Assembly (NCBI GenBank): GCA_002841375.1
Contig: PGZO01000007.1
Span: 62,001-126,000 of the forward strand
Length of the DNA stretch: 64,000 nucleotides
DNA from: Firmicutes bacterium HGW-Firmicutes-7
GTDB taxonomy: Bacteria; Bacillota; Clostridia; Lachnospirales; Vallitaleaceae
Reading direction: 5' to 3'
Shown piece after piece: positions 43,374-53,951 of the stretch. The notes below the pieces were generated by a model. That model had not been told where the DNA came from, ran no database searches, and was given only the letters and a program-made list of their open reading frames with translations. Both the position numbers and the translations under genes were made by a program. Positions within the stretch are counted from its first letter, which is position 1, and the number at the start of each line of letters is the position of its first letter.

Positions 43374-44135
43374 ATGACACAGTTAGAAAAATTCAAACGG
43401 TATACTCTTGATAAATCAGCCGTCATTCCCCTATATTTTCAAGTAAAAAACCTTCTGGTGGATATGTTAGATAAAGGCCACTTATCTCCTGGTGATATGA
43501 TTCCTACAGAAAATGAGCTTTGTACTGCCTATAGTATTAGCAGAACCACAATTCGCCAAGCCTTAACCGAATTAGTTGAAGAAGGGGTTTTTTACAGAGT
43601 AAAAGGCCGTGGTACTTTTGTATCACAAAAAAAAATTCATCACAATTTATGCCAAGAAAAATCGCTTTTTACTAGTGAACTCATTAACAAAGGTATTGTT
43701 CCCACAACTACTGTTCTTGAAACAAAAACCGTTCCTGCTCCAATTGAAGTAGCGAGTAACTTAAATCTTCCCATTGGCTCCGACGTTATTAGGCTTAAGA
43801 GATTAAGATTTGCAGATAATAACCCTATATTATTAAGCCATACCTATTTACCTTATTCTGCATATAAACATATTTATCAACATAACTTAAATATTGATTC
43901 TCTAGCCCAAGTTATTTCACCAAGTATTCACACAAAACTTGCACGCACGCATCATTCTCTTGAAGCAGTTACTGCTACCAAGGAAGATTGTGATCTCCTT
44001 TTAATATCAAAAACAACCGCCATTTTATTAGTTCATAGTATAGGGTATAATAAATTTGATGTTCCTGTTGACTATACATTATCAAGATATCGTGGTGATA
44101 AAAATGTTTTCATTATGGAACAAATGCTAGTATAA
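43374..44135 (+). CDS. GntR-family transcriptional regulator (HutC/UTRA type)
   Basis: 253 aa. Winged helix (VIPLYFQVKNLLVDMLDKGH, PTENELCTAYSISRTTIRQA, VKGRGTFV; residues ~18-80) and a UTRA ligand-binding domain (about 95-240, LKRLRFADNNPILLSHTYL). ATG 43374 is preceded by AGGTGA; the GTG at 43365 is less likely. Ligand unknown; such regulators often sense sugar phosphates. The tandem repeats upstream may be its regulatory region. Confidence 0.92.
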   Translation: MTQLEKFKRYTLDKSAVIPLYFQVKNLLVDMLDKGHLSPGDMIPTENELCTAYSISRTTIRQALTELVEEGVFYRVKGRGTFVSQKKIHHNLCQEKSLFTSELINKGIVPTTTVLETKTVPAPIEVASNLNLPIGSDVIRLKRLRFADNNPILLSHTYLPYSAYKHIYQHNLNIDSLAQVISPSIHTKLARTHHSLEAVTATKEDCDLLLISKTTAILLVHSIGYNKFDVPVDYTLSRYRGDKNVFIMEQMLV

Positions 44136-44153
44136 CCTTCTTAGCCTTTTTAA

Positions 44154-45998
44154 TTACATAACTGGAGACTCTTGTAATGTTATAATTTCGGGCAGATCTT
44201 CTAATACCTTTTCAGCTGTCTCCTTGTCATATACGGTTTGTAAATACATGCTATATACCTTATATACATATTCTCTTCCATCAGACAGCATAAAATATAT
44301 ATATTGATTTCCATAAGAACAATATTCTATTGTATAGCTATTCTTCGAAGCAATAACATCTTTGTTTTCAAGATCCTCTAATATCACATCATACATATCA
44401 TCGCCTAAATTATATATGGTAACCTTTTCAATCTCCATTGTCGCAGTCTCTAAATTAAAATCTGGATACTTCTTACTAAGTTCAGAAATCGATTGAATAT
44501 CGCCCTCTAGCAGTTCCCAATCTTCATCATTTTTTACAAAAGTCATTACTTTAAAGGCTTGATAATTATATTTTGGTGATGCTACTACAAAAGCATATTT
44601 GTCATCTGCCTTCATATATCTAATAAAAACTTCTTCAGTCTGGAAATATAAGTTCACTTCTTTTAATACACCATTCCACGTTTCAATATCATTTACAAAA
44701 GACACTCTACCTGTAGCTACAAATTCATTATTTTTCAAATATTCGTCTGCACGCATAGACGCTACTTTGTCCTCATTCATAATCAAATAATTATTTTCAT
44801 CAAGCTTGTAGGAAATGAGTAATGATTCATACGTTTTCTCGTAATAAAAGGAAAGTCTTTTCATTGTTTCTTCTGGAATATTGATATTCTGTTCCTCACA
44901 AATTACTTGTACAGTTAAATACCTGCCACTTGATACAGAATAGAGTTGTCCTTTGTTAATGTGCATCGGCTCTTGTTGAAAATAAATGTTATTTAAGTTT
45001 TCTAATAATAAATCACGATAGGGTAACAAACTCATTCCAAGAAGCTTATTTCTCTTTTCTGTTATTTCCGCTTGATTAGAACGCTTAAAGTTCGTTCCAT
45101 ATTTTTCAAATATTCTTTCAGCTGTAGTCTGCTCTGCGATTATTAATATATTATTAAGGATTTTAGAATCAGAAAGAATATCCTTAATTAAAATTTCTAT
45201 GTCTTGTTTCGTTAATGCTTCAATATTATTAATATAATTTGCCGCTAAACTTTCAGCTTCTATATCACTATTTTCAAATTTACTTAGTATTTCTGGATTA
45301 GCCATGCGCCTTACTATTTTAAGTTCCTCTATCATAAGTGCATCATTTATTTGAGCATATACCTTGAAGCTTTCCTCTGACCATTCTAATCCACTAATAT
45401 TGATTGCCGCTGATTTAAATAAAGTCTTTGAGTCAATGATCATTGGAAGGCTATCATTAAACAAGAAATTCTTAAGCTTATTAGAAACTCCTTCATTTAA
45501 CTTGATTTGTCCTTTGCCAATCGTGATATTATCTAGGGATATAATGATCCTATCCCCTTCTAAATATGGATTAATCCTCATACGAATTGGAAGCTTAATT
45601 CCATAAATACGCCCATTTATATTGATCATTTTATTAGAAAAATCAACTTGCGCATTACTAATTTCATAATGCTTTGACAGTGGACTTTTCTTCAAATACA
45701 ACATCAATTCGGTGTTTACTACATTTTCAGGGAGCACCAATTCAAGTTCATTCCCCTTCGTAATAAATTGCTCAGTTAAATTATTTTCATCCCAAAATTG
45801 CGCAACCGTCTGAAGTTCATAATTAATTTCGAAGGTATTCATATATAAATATAAAATACTTAACAAAAAACCTCCAAGTATGACACCTAAGCCAATAAGC
45901 GCAACTCGTTTGCCCTTATTGGCTTTTGTATGTTTAGGCTCTATAGGCTCATGTGGTATAAGCATTACTTCTTTAATCTCTTTTTTGTCCCTCTCCAT
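44154..45998 (-). CDS. Hypothetical membrane-anchored protein (614 aa)
   Basis: Not recognised. About 30 cytosolic residues rich in Glu and Lys, one TM segment (VALIGLGVILGGFLLSILYLY, about 30-50), then ~560 extracytoplasmic residues. The middle is helical, the C-terminal third (about 420-600) is beta-rich with many aromatic residues, resembling small ligand-binding or nuclear-transport-factor-like folds (VNLYFQTEEVFIRYMKADDKYAF). It lies between asnS and the convergent gntR. Confidence 0.6.
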   Translation of the reverse strand: MERDKKEIKEVMLIPHEPIEPKHTKANKGKRVALIGLGVILGGFLLSILYLYMNTFEINYELQTVAQFWDENNLTEQFITKGNELELVLPENVVNTELMLYLKKSPLSKHYEISNAQVDFSNKMININGRIYGIKLPIRMRINPYLEGDRIIISLDNITIGKGQIKLNEGVSNKLKNFLFNDSLPMIIDSKTLFKSAAINISGLEWSEESFKVYAQINDALMIEELKIVRRMANPEILSKFENSDIEAESLAANYINNIEALTKQDIEILIKDILSDSKILNNILIIAEQTTAERIFEKYGTNFKRSNQAEITEKRNKLLGMSLLPYRDLLLENLNNIYFQQEPMHINKGQLYSVSSGRYLTVQVICEEQNINIPEETMKRLSFYYEKTYESLLISYKLDENNYLIMNEDKVASMRADEYLKNNEFVATGRVSFVNDIETWNGVLKEVNLYFQTEEVFIRYMKADDKYAFVVASPKYNYQAFKVMTFVKNDEDWELLEGDIQSISELSKKYPDFNLETATMEIEKVTIYNLGDDMYDVILEDLENKDVIASKNSYTIEYCSYGNQYIYFMLSDGREYVYKVYSMYLQTVYDKETAEKVLEDLPEIITLQESPVM

Positions 45999-46039
45999 GT
46001 CATCAACTCCGTTACGAATAAATACTCAACTTTTATCTT

Positions 46040-47431
46040 TTATAGTTCACAATTATTTACGGTTCTTGGGAAAGATATAACGTCTCTAATATTGCCCATT
46101 CCCGTAATATACATAATTGCTCTTTCAAATCCTAATCCAAAGCCAGCATGTCTTGTTCCACCATATTTTCTTAGGTCTAAATACCACCAGTAATCTTCTT
46201 CATTTAAATCCATTTCCTTCATTCTATTTACTAATTTATCATGTTTTTCTTCTCGCTGACTACCACCAATAATTTCACCAACTCCTGGAACTAATAAGTC
46301 CATAGCCGCTACTGTTCTATTATCCTCATTAAGCTTCATATAAAATGCCTTAATATCCTTTGGATAGTTAATGACAAATACTGGTTTCTTGTATACTTCT
46401 TCTGTTAAGTATCTTTCATGCTCCGTTTGAAGATCTATTCCCCAACTAACGGGGTATTCGAATTTTTCCTTATTCTTTTCTAGTATTTCTATTGCTTCTG
46501 TATAAGTTATTCTTGCGAAATCGTTATTTACAACATTATCCAGTCTCTCTAACAAACCTTTATCTATAAAATTATTAAAGAATTCCATTTCCTCTGGTGC
46601 ATGTTCTCTCACATAACGAATGATATACTTTAACATATCTTCTGCCAATACCATGTTATCCTCAATATCTGCAAAAGCAATTTCAGGCTCAATCATCCAA
46701 AACTCAGCTGCATGTCTTGCAGTATTTGAATTCTCTGCCCTAAAGGTTGGCCCAAAAGTATACACATTTCTAAATGCCATAGCATAAGCTTCTACATTAA
46801 GCTGACCACTTACTGTTAGGTTTGTTTCTTTACCAAAAAAATCTTTACTATAATCAATCCCACCTTTTGAGTTCTTAGGTAGTTTATCGGAATCTAATGT
46901 AGATACCTTGAACATTTCTCCTGCACCCTCTGCATCACTTCCCGTTATAATAGGTGTTTGAACATAGACGAAACCTTTTTCTTGAAAAAATTGATGAATA
47001 GCAAACGACGTAATTGATCTAACTCTAAATACTGCAGAAAAAGTATTTGTTCTTGGTCTTAAATGTGCAATAGTTCTAAGATATTCAAAAGAATGCTTCT
47101 TCTTTTGCAACGGATAATCTGGTGTTGATTCTCCTTCTATTACTACTTCAGATGCTTGTACCTCAAAAGGTTGCTTAGCTTCTGGTGTTGCTATAAGTTT
47201 ACCTGTAACCACAATTGCAGCACCAATGTTTAACTTAGCAACATCCTTGAAATTCTCAAGATCTCCTTGTACGACTATTTGCAAATTACTAAAGCAAGAA
47301 CCATCGTTTAACACAATAAATGCAAAGGTTTTAGAATCCCTAACACTCCTAATCCACCCTGATATTGTAATATTTGTCTCATAATACTTACTTGGATTGC
47401 AAAACAATTGTTTAATTAATAGGCTTCCCAT
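46040..47431 (-). CDS. asnS: Asparaginyl-tRNA synthetase
   Basis: Class IIb aminoacyl-tRNA synthetase, 463 aa. N-terminal OB-fold ([25 protein letters not shown]), then the catalytic core with motif 2 ([25 protein letters not shown]) and motif 3 ([15 protein letters not shown]). Length and motifs fit AsnRS rather than AspRS. Confidence 0.96.
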   Translation of the reverse strand: MGSLLIKQLFCNPSKYYETNITISGWIRSVRDSKTFAFIVLNDGSCFSNLQIVVQGDLENFKDVAKLNIGAAIVVTGKLIATPEAKQPFEVQASEVVIEGESTPDYPLQKKKHSFEYLRTIAHLRPRTNTFSAVFRVRSITSFAIHQFFQEKGFVYVQTPIITGSDAEGAGEMFKVSTLDSDKLPKNSKGGIDYSKDFFGKETNLTVSGQLNVEAYAMAFRNVYTFGPTFRAENSNTARHAAEFWMIEPEIAFADIEDNMVLAEDMLKYIIRYVREHAPEEMEFFNNFIDKGLLERLDNVVNNDFARITYTEAIEILEKNKEKFEYPVSWGIDLQTEHERYLTEEVYKKPVFVINYPKDIKAFYMKLNEDNRTVAAMDLLVPGVGEIIGGSQREEKHDKLVNRMKEMDLNEEDYWWYLDLRKYGGTRHAGFGLGFERAIMYITGMGNIRDVISFPRTVNNCEL

Positions 47432-47594
47432 AAAAAGCCCTCCTTTTTTTGTATATTCTATTACACATTATACCACAATATATAGGACTTATTTCAATGA
47501 TTTTCTTATTTACTGTACATTTCTAGGCATATATTTTAAATTGTGATATACTAAATACATTATAAAAATGTAATAATGAAAGGATGTAATAATA

Positions 47595-48710
47595 ATGGAT
47601 ACTAGAATTCAATTGTTAGCAAAAAATCTTGTTAATTATTCCTGTAAGGTTACGGAGTGCCAGAAAGTCTTAATACATTATGTTGGCGACTCAACTCGTG
47701 AGCTTGCAAAAGAACTTGTAAAAGAAGTATATAAAGCAGGCGGAATTCCTTTCCTTGATTATACTGATGTACGCCTACAAAGAGAGGTCCTCTTACAAAC
47801 AACAAAGGAGCAACAAACGCTTCAGGCATCGTGGGATTGTCTTCGTATGAAAAATATGGATTGTTATATTGGTGTTAGAGGCTCAGATAATGTATCAGAG
47901 TTAAGTGATGTTCCATCAGATAAGATGACACTTTATAATAAATACTATTCTACGCCTGTACACCATGATATTCGTGTGCCTGAAACAAGATGGGTGGTTT
48001 TAAGATATCCAAATAATGCTATGGCACAACTTGCTAATACGAGCTTAGATAATTTTGAAGACTTTTATTTTAATGTATGTAATTTAGATTATTCAAAAAT
48101 GTCTCTTGCAATGGATCCTCTTGTGAAGTTAATGGAGCGTACTGATCGTGTTAGAATCGTTGGCAAGGGCACCGATTTAGCCTTTTCAATTAAAGATATT
48201 CCAGCAATCAAATGTGATGGGATATTAAATATACCAGATGGTGAGGTATTCACGGCACCCGTTAGAGAATCGATTAATGGAAAAATATCTTATAATGCTC
48301 CAGCTGTATTTCAAGGAGTTACCTATGAGGATATTTGTTTTGAGTTTAAAGATGGTAAAATTATCAATGCTACGTCTAGTGATACTAAGCTGATTAACGA
48401 CGTACTCGATACAGATGAAGGCGCAAGGTATATTGGAGAGTTCGCTATTGGTGTAAATCCATATATCCTTAAACCAATGAAGGATACATTGTTTGATGAA
48501 AAAATAATGGGTAGCATACATTTAACTCCTGGAAATTGCTATCAAGAAGCTTATAATGGTAACAAATCAGATATTCATTGGGATTTAGTATATATCCAAA
48601 CACCTGAGTATGGTGGGGGGGAAATATATTTTGATGATGTGTTGATTAGAAAAGATGGATTGTTTGTTATTGGAGAACTTGAGGGATTAAATCCTGAAAA
48701 TCTTAAGTAG
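47595..48710 (+). CDS. M29-family aminopeptidase
   Basis: Metallo-aminopeptidase of the AmpS/PepS/AP-T type, 371 aa. Metal-ligand segments: IPDGEVFTAP (Glu), GEFAIGVNP (Glu), GSIHLTPGNCY (His), SDIHWDLV (His, Asp). The N-terminal domain CQKVLIHYVGDSTRELAKEL is typical. Likely a cytosolic peptide-degrading enzyme. AAAGGATG lies upstream of the ATG. Confidence 0.93.
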   Translation: MDTRIQLLAKNLVNYSCKVTECQKVLIHYVGDSTRELAKELVKEVYKAGGIPFLDYTDVRLQREVLLQTTKEQQTLQASWDCLRMKNMDCYIGVRGSDNVSELSDVPSDKMTLYNKYYSTPVHHDIRVPETRWVVLRYPNNAMAQLANTSLDNFEDFYFNVCNLDYSKMSLAMDPLVKLMERTDRVRIVGKGTDLAFSIKDIPAIKCDGILNIPDGEVFTAPVRESINGKISYNAPAVFQGVTYEDICFEFKDGKIINATSSDTKLINDVLDTDEGARYIGEFAIGVNPYILKPMKDTLFDEKIMGSIHLTPGNCYQEAYNGNKSDIHWDLVYIQTPEYGGGEIYFDDVLIRKDGLFVIGELEGLNPENLK

Positions 48711-48716
48711 CTGTGG

Positions 48717-51464
48717 TTAGTTGAGAACAACTAACGCTTGGCTTCCTTGATTTTCCCAGCCAGCTTGGAAGGCTATCCGAGGTTGCTTGATTACCCTTCC
48801 TTGTTGGGGATCATTAAGGTATACGTAGTTTTCGTCATATCCGACCATAACGACGGAATGCTCGAGAAAGGAAACCTCCATAAATCCTGATGGGGTTTGC
48901 CAATATTGTAGTAAGTTGTCAGAAACTTTATTATAGTTTATTGGTGTTATAACCCATACCGGACGCCCTTCACCTACAAACATAAGCATTTGCTCAAAAC
49001 TGGCTCCTGTAATATTGTATAGGTTATCTACATAAGTCGAAGCAAGTTCGTAGATAGGTTCTACATATACACCCAATCCTGGCTGAGACTTATTTGATTG
49101 GCTTCCTACAAATCCTTTGTTCATATCTCCATAATTAGTTATTCCGTTTACAATCGTTTTAGGTGTTTCATCAATTTTAAGCTGTTGTGATAGTACCATT
49201 TTGCTAATGCTTTCTGCTTTATAATAGGATAAGAACATGGCAAGTGCTGTAACCTCACAGCCTCTTACTAGCTCTGGGTGTTGGGAAATGATAGGCACAT
49301 TTATTAGAATGCTCTTTGGATGCTCCTGGGAAGAAAAAATTGCTCTTCTTTGTCCGTTTGTATTTTCATAAAGAATTGTCGAAGCATCATTACGAGTCAT
49401 GAGAAGTGCTTCATCGATTTCTTTTGCTACACCTATTATTTCTTTCTTATTCGTATAGACTTCATATACGTGATAATCATTCTTTAAACTCGTCTCCAGA
49501 AGAACGTGTTTCTTACGGCTATTTGTTGCTATGGGAACGTTGTCATCCTTTAACGATATACCTTCTTGGTTGATTATTATATAATTCATTCCATCAAGTA
49601 ACTCATTATTAAGTATGGATGAAGAAAGAAGATTTTCTTTATTAAATTGGTATATGGTTTCACTTTTCAATTTTTCATAGGAAACTTTACTGGCTGTTGG
49701 ATTAGAGCTTATGCGCTTATTCAACGTATATATTGATGCACTTATTAAGCCCTCCTGCTTGTTAAAAATTACATCTTGATAGTAGGTTTCTTGATCTGGC
49801 GTAACACTTTGGATAACCTTTCCTGAGAAATCTACTATACTAAGTTCATCAAAAGGATAAAATACCGTTCCATCTAAAAGCTGATACGTTTTCTCAAGTG
49901 AATAAGTCCCTAGAACAAGCTTACGATCTATTGATCCAACTACTCTAGTAAATTTGTTTTGAAACATGACTAGTTTCATTTTCTTTTCAATTGATTTAGA
50001 GGTTAAGTCAATGAATTGAATGCCTATATTCTCCTTCAATTTAGGATCATAAGAATAGATTAATCCATCCTCAGTGTAAACTGAATTGCTCGGTAAGGAC
50101 ATAATATTAGTAAAAGTACTTTTATCAAAATTCACAGCATACAATTCTTCCTTAATGTTCATGAAGAAGCTTTCATCGCCAGAATTGAAATAGGAAGCAT
50201 TTTCTATGTAATATTCTAATTCTAGGTAGCTCAGACCCATTTTAACAAACAAAGCACTTTCGTTGTCTAACTTTTTATGATTATAAACATTTTTTAGTAT
50301 TCCATTATAACCTGCAAAGTCTCCAGCAGACATATATCCATATACTAAATACTTAACATTACCTTTGTCATCAATATCTAAAAGTTTAATTCTATGTTGG
50401 TCTGCTTCATCCATAATATAATCACTGTCGAGTATATCAAAGCCAAATACCTTCGTTAATTCGTTGTATTTTTTATCTAGTAACCAGACTTCATTTTTAT
50501 ATACAAATGCGTTAAATTGATTATTAGCTGAAAGTATTGTTTCGGATTCATTATTCTTATAGCCTTTATCTAATATCCATTGAAGTCGATTTTGGTCATA
50601 ATACGGTTCGTTTTTCTTGTTTCCTTTTCGCTCATAGCTATTGATCTTCACCTTGCCATTTAAAGTAGTAGCCGTATAGAATTCATTAAAATCCCAGTAT
50701 TCAAATTCATATTCTTTACGGGTTGCTACAGTAAACCTCATTCTGACTTCATAGATTCCTGTTGATGGTGTATAAGAAATAATTTCTGGTATCGGTTCAT
50801 TCATCTTTACATAATCTGTAATCGTATTCCACATAAGAACATCTTCTGATGCATTTTGGTTTGCTGAGTAAAATAACCCATCATTCCCCTCACCCTCAAT
50901 ATATTTCTTATAATCCTTATTTCCTTCAAACATAAAGGAATGGGTTTGTCTTATAGCCTTTAACAAATCACTTTGATTGTTATGATCAATATAAAAACTT
51001 TGATAATAAAAAATATTCATATCGCCTCTTTTAGCAACCACTTTTAGGACATATCTTTTGGAAGGATCAAGGTATATTAATTTAATATGTGCCTTTACGC
51101 CCTTTTCTTCTTTAATAATATTGTAAAGTTCTTTTTTATATAAACTTTCCTTCGTCAAAGGATCGATTATTTCATATGAAAGACTTCCTATATCTTTTTC
51201 ATCTATATATAGGGATATTGTTGCTTCATTATTAAGCACAGTAACAGAATCTACCATCGAAAACGCTTCCATTTCATTTAAAAAAGGGTATAAAATATTA
51301 TATGCCTTACCTTCATCCATCAAATAACCTATTGGGAAGGCTTGCATATTCTTTAATACCTCTGGTTTTTCTATATGTATTTTAGTATTTATATCTCTTG
51401 AAAATGCTATTAGGACGCCTGATACTGCAATAATCAAGAAAATTAAAAAGAAAAAGCGTTTCAT
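48717..51464 (-). CDS. Exported protein with C-terminal C39-like peptidase domain
   Basis: About 915 aa. N-terminal signal anchor FFFLIFLIIAVSGVLIAF. Residues ~30-720 are a long beta-rich region not recognised (possibly propeller-like, many aromatic and Asp residues). The last ~190 residues look like a C39_2 papain-like domain: VPIISQHPELVRGCEVTALAMFLSYY (Cys), EHSVVMVGYDENYVYLNDP (His, Asp). I use the ATG at 51464, behind AGGGG, rather than the one six codons earlier. Possible processing protease or bacteriocin-type peptidase; substrate unknown. Confidence 0.8.
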   Translation of the reverse strand: MKRFFFLIFLIIAVSGVLIAFSRDINTKIHIEKPEVLKNMQAFPIGYLMDEGKAYNILYPFLNEMEAFSMVDSVTVLNNEATISLYIDEKDIGSLSYEIIDPLTKESLYKKELYNIIKEEKGVKAHIKLIYLDPSKRYVLKVVAKRGDMNIFYYQSFYIDHNNQSDLLKAIRQTHSFMFEGNKDYKKYIEGEGNDGLFYSANQNASEDVLMWNTITDYVKMNEPIPEIISYTPSTGIYEVRMRFTVATRKEYEFEYWDFNEFYTATTLNGKVKINSYERKGNKKNEPYYDQNRLQWILDKGYKNNESETILSANNQFNAFVYKNEVWLLDKKYNELTKVFGFDILDSDYIMDEADQHRIKLLDIDDKGNVKYLVYGYMSAGDFAGYNGILKNVYNHKKLDNESALFVKMGLSYLELEYYIENASYFNSGDESFFMNIKEELYAVNFDKSTFTNIMSLPSNSVYTEDGLIYSYDPKLKENIGIQFIDLTSKSIEKKMKLVMFQNKFTRVVGSIDRKLVLGTYSLEKTYQLLDGTVFYPFDELSIVDFSGKVIQSVTPDQETYYQDVIFNKQEGLISASIYTLNKRISSNPTASKVSYEKLKSETIYQFNKENLLSSSILNNELLDGMNYIIINQEGISLKDDNVPIATNSRKKHVLLETSLKNDYHVYEVYTNKKEIIGVAKEIDEALLMTRNDASTILYENTNGQRRAIFSSQEHPKSILINVPIISQHPELVRGCEVTALAMFLSYYKAESISKMVLSQQLKIDETPKTIVNGITNYGDMNKGFVGSQSNKSQPGLGVYVEPIYELASTYVDNLYNITGASFEQMLMFVGEGRPVWVITPINYNKVSDNLLQYWQTPSGFMEVSFLEHSVVMVGYDENYVYLNDPQQGRVIKQPRIAFQAGWENQGSQALVVLN

Positions 51465-51728
51465 CACATCGCCCCTAGTCAAAAAAATATTAAATAAGTA
51501 TAATCAACTTAACAAAAAAACCAATGAAAGTCAATGTTATTGTCTATATCGTCACAAATCATCTTTTTTCTAACCTTTTATTTCTGGTAATATAGTGCAC
51601 TTAGCAATCACACTTAATATTTATGCTTATATAGTGTAATGCCTGTCACAGAAATACAATTCTTCTTTGCATTGTTTGTTTGTATAGTTTATAATGAATT
51701 CTATCATTTGTTAAAGGGAGAGGATGTT

Positions 51729-52322
51729 TTGTCAAAAATACAATGGAAACCAGGTAATATGCTATATCCCCTGCCAGCAGTACTAATTTCTTGTGGAGAT
51801 AGCGATGAAAATTATAATATGATTACCATTTCATGGGCTGGAACGATTTGTACAAACCCTCCTATGACTTCAATTTCAGTAAAACCAAATAGACACTCTT
51901 ATGAACTGATTAAGAAAACGAAAGAATTTGTTATTAACCTAACGACAGAAAGCATGGTGTGGGCAGTTGATTATTGTGGCGTAAAATCAGGACGTGATGT
52001 AAACAAATTTGCAATAACGAAGTTAAGTACAAGCAAAGCCTCCGTTGTAAACGCTCCACTTATTTTAGAAAGTCCAGTAAATATCGAATGCAAAGTCATT
52101 GAAATTAAGCCGCTCGGATCTCATGACTTATTTATAGCTGAAGTGGTTGCAGTTCATGTTGACGATACTTATATAGATCAAAATGATAAGTTTCATTTAA
52201 ATCAATCTAAACCTATTTGTTACTCACATGGTCATTATTTTGGTCTAGGCGATCCTCTTGGTAGCTTTGGATACTCCGTAAAAAAGAAACAAAAAAAGAA
52301 AAAGAAACCTAAACCTGAGTAA
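51729..52322 (+). CDS. Flavin reductase-like FMN-binding protein
   Basis: 197 aa, split-barrel flavin fold. Conserved: PAVLISCGD, MITISWAGTICTNPPMTSISV, SYELIKKTKEFVINL and the final YYFGLGDPLGSFGYSVKKK. The TTG at 51729 follows AAAGGGAGAGG by 5 bp; the longer frame from 51639 adds 30 residues without family support. Lys-rich C-terminus. Substrate unknown. Confidence 0.88.
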   Translation: MSKIQWKPGNMLYPLPAVLISCGDSDENYNMITISWAGTICTNPPMTSISVKPNRHSYELIKKTKEFVINLTTESMVWAVDYCGVKSGRDVNKFAITKLSTSKASVVNAPLILESPVNIECKVIEIKPLGSHDLFIAEVVAVHVDDTYIDQNDKFHLNQSKPICYSHGHYFGLGDPLGSFGYSVKKKQKKKKKPKPE

Positions 52323-52358
52323 CAAGTTCTGTTAATTCACTTTATACTGCAAAAATAA

Positions 52359-52444
52359 CGAGGGCGTAACAAATATATTTGTTACGCCCTCGTAGTCCAT
52401 AATACAAAACCTCCGCGTTCACCCCCCACTTAAAAAAGTGGGGG
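52359..52444 (-). terminator. Two hairpins between flavin reductase and DUF3892 genes
   Basis: A 34-bp perfect palindrome (52359-52392; arms CGAGGGCGTAACAAATA) with a T-rich tract on the minus side, and a second stem CCCCCAC/GTGGGGG (52423-52429 with 52438-52444). They separate two convergent genes and probably terminate both. Confidence 0.85.
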
Positions 52445-52459
52445 ACTTTCTTCGTTAGG

Positions 52460-52699
52460 TTAAAAGGTTGGAAGTTGGTCTAAATTATTGCTTACATCAC
52501 CATCTGGATCAGCTCTTAAGAATTCTATTCCATTTTTTGATTTTCCTACATTGACACCATCAATCTTTTCATCCTTTGTCATACGAATAGCTTCGTCAAT
52601 TGGGAAAACCGTTCCATCTTGCAACATAACATTGGTAATGTCACCATCGTCATTCTTTCTTACTTTTACAATTGTATTTGCATCATTCATATTTTTCAC
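52460..52699 (-). CDS. DUF3892 domain protein
   Basis: 79 aa: ANTIVKVRKNDDGDITNVML..., then DEAIRMTKDEKIDGVNVGKS and EFLRADPDGDVSNNLDQLP. This matches the DUF3892 pattern of small Firmicute proteins with unknown role. An AGGTG precedes the ATG. Confidence 0.85.
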   Translation of the reverse strand: MKNMNDANTIVKVRKNDDGDITNVMLQDGTVFPIDEAIRMTKDEKIDGVNVGKSKNGIEFLRADPDGDVSNNLDQLPTF

Positions 52700-52935
52700 C
52701 TCATATAATATAATAACTATTAGTATTGTTTCCTAAGAGATAAAATATTCATGGGTTTTTAATTCACTTTTTAATACATTATTTTTTAGAATGAACACGC
52801 TTGTATACTGTTATATGCGTATCATCAAAAATCAAGTGCTGGAATAACCATTTTGTTATATCCAACACTTGGCATTTTTATAAGCTATTAGTTCATTTTT
52901 TTATAGCACTAAACCACTTGAATCCGTGACTTTGT

Positions 52936-53913
52936 TTACTGATTAAGATTTACTCTAATCCTCTTATCTCCAAATTGATAAAGTGCTTCTATGTTTTCTT
53001 GCGAAGAATTTTTATCATTTTTAATCAACTCAAAAATCAAAACAGTATTGGAAATCTTAGACGGTCTACTTGGGTAAATGCTATATTGAATCATTGTGTC
53101 TGCTAAACCACCTTCTTCTAATGTGATTTTGACGGGTTGATATAACATAATATTACTGGCACCAATCCTTATGTTTTGCTGCGAAATTATATCACTCTTC
53201 ATAGATGGAGGATTAAAGAAGAATATTTTGGATTGATCGTTGGACAAATCCAATTTAAAATCATAATGTGCATTAAATCCATCTAATTTATAAGTTTCAC
53301 TAGTAACCGCATACAGATTCAATTCTTCCTGACTAATTATTTCTTTACTCCTTTTAATAATCTTTGATTGTAACGAAAAACTTTTTGATATAAAGAAGAA
53401 GTTAATATCAGGAGTTATATAGGTTATTCCATCAAAGCTTTTACTAATTATATTTTTATTCTCTTGATATTCCTGTTTTTTTCTCTCTTGTATGAATTCT
53501 AAAAAAAGTATTAAAACATCTTCTTCTTTTAAATTTTTATCTTGATAAATAGGCACAAATGAATCACTAGCATTTTCAAAATAATAACCTAAAAGATAGT
53601 CATCGTCTTCCATGATGTATTGATTGTAATAAAGCTGTTTATGATCTAAAGTATTTATTTCATTAGCATCATCAATTAAGAAAATCAACGGTACAGATAT
53701 TTTCTCGTAGTCAATCTTTTGTACGAAGACTCCAACATCTTCTGAATTAACAATAATTAAATTATAATTCTCAAAATCAATATCATTTGATGCAGCTACA
53801 AATCTCAATATCTTTTTATCATCACTTAACCCTTTATATTTAATTAGCACGCTAAGTACAATTAAAATCAATACAATAACTCCTAGCTTAATTATGCCTT
53901 TTATTTTTTTCAT
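52936..53913 (-). CDS. Hypothetical membrane-anchored protein (325 aa)
   Basis: One N-terminal TM (LGVIVLILIVLSVLIKY, residues 11-27), then an extracytoplasmic region rich in Ile, Asp and Asn. Not recognised. It is the last gene of a three-gene operon (lipoprotein, broken gene, this one) whose promoter carries LytTR-type repeats. Confidence 0.6.
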   Translation of the reverse strand: MKKIKGIIKLGVIVLILIVLSVLIKYKGLSDDKKILRFVAASNDIDFENYNLIIVNSEDVGVFVQKIDYEKISVPLIFLIDDANEINTLDHKQLYYNQYIMEDDDYLLGYYFENASDSFVPIYQDKNLKEEDVLILFLEFIQERKKQEYQENKNIISKSFDGITYITPDINFFFISKSFSLQSKIIKRSKEIISQEELNLYAVTSETYKLDGFNAHYDFKLDLSNDQSKIFFFNPPSMKSDIISQQNIRIGASNIMLYQPVKITLEEGGLADTMIQYSIYPSRPSKISNTVLIFELIKNDKNSSQENIEALYQFGDKRIRVNLNQ

Positions 53914-53951
53914 AACAGCTCACCCTCATTTTTATAACTAAGTGCCTATAA

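Noticed and set aside
47432-47594. T-box leader of asnS
   Set aside because: No specifier loop or T-box consensus; the gap is short and contains only ordinary promoter-like sequence.
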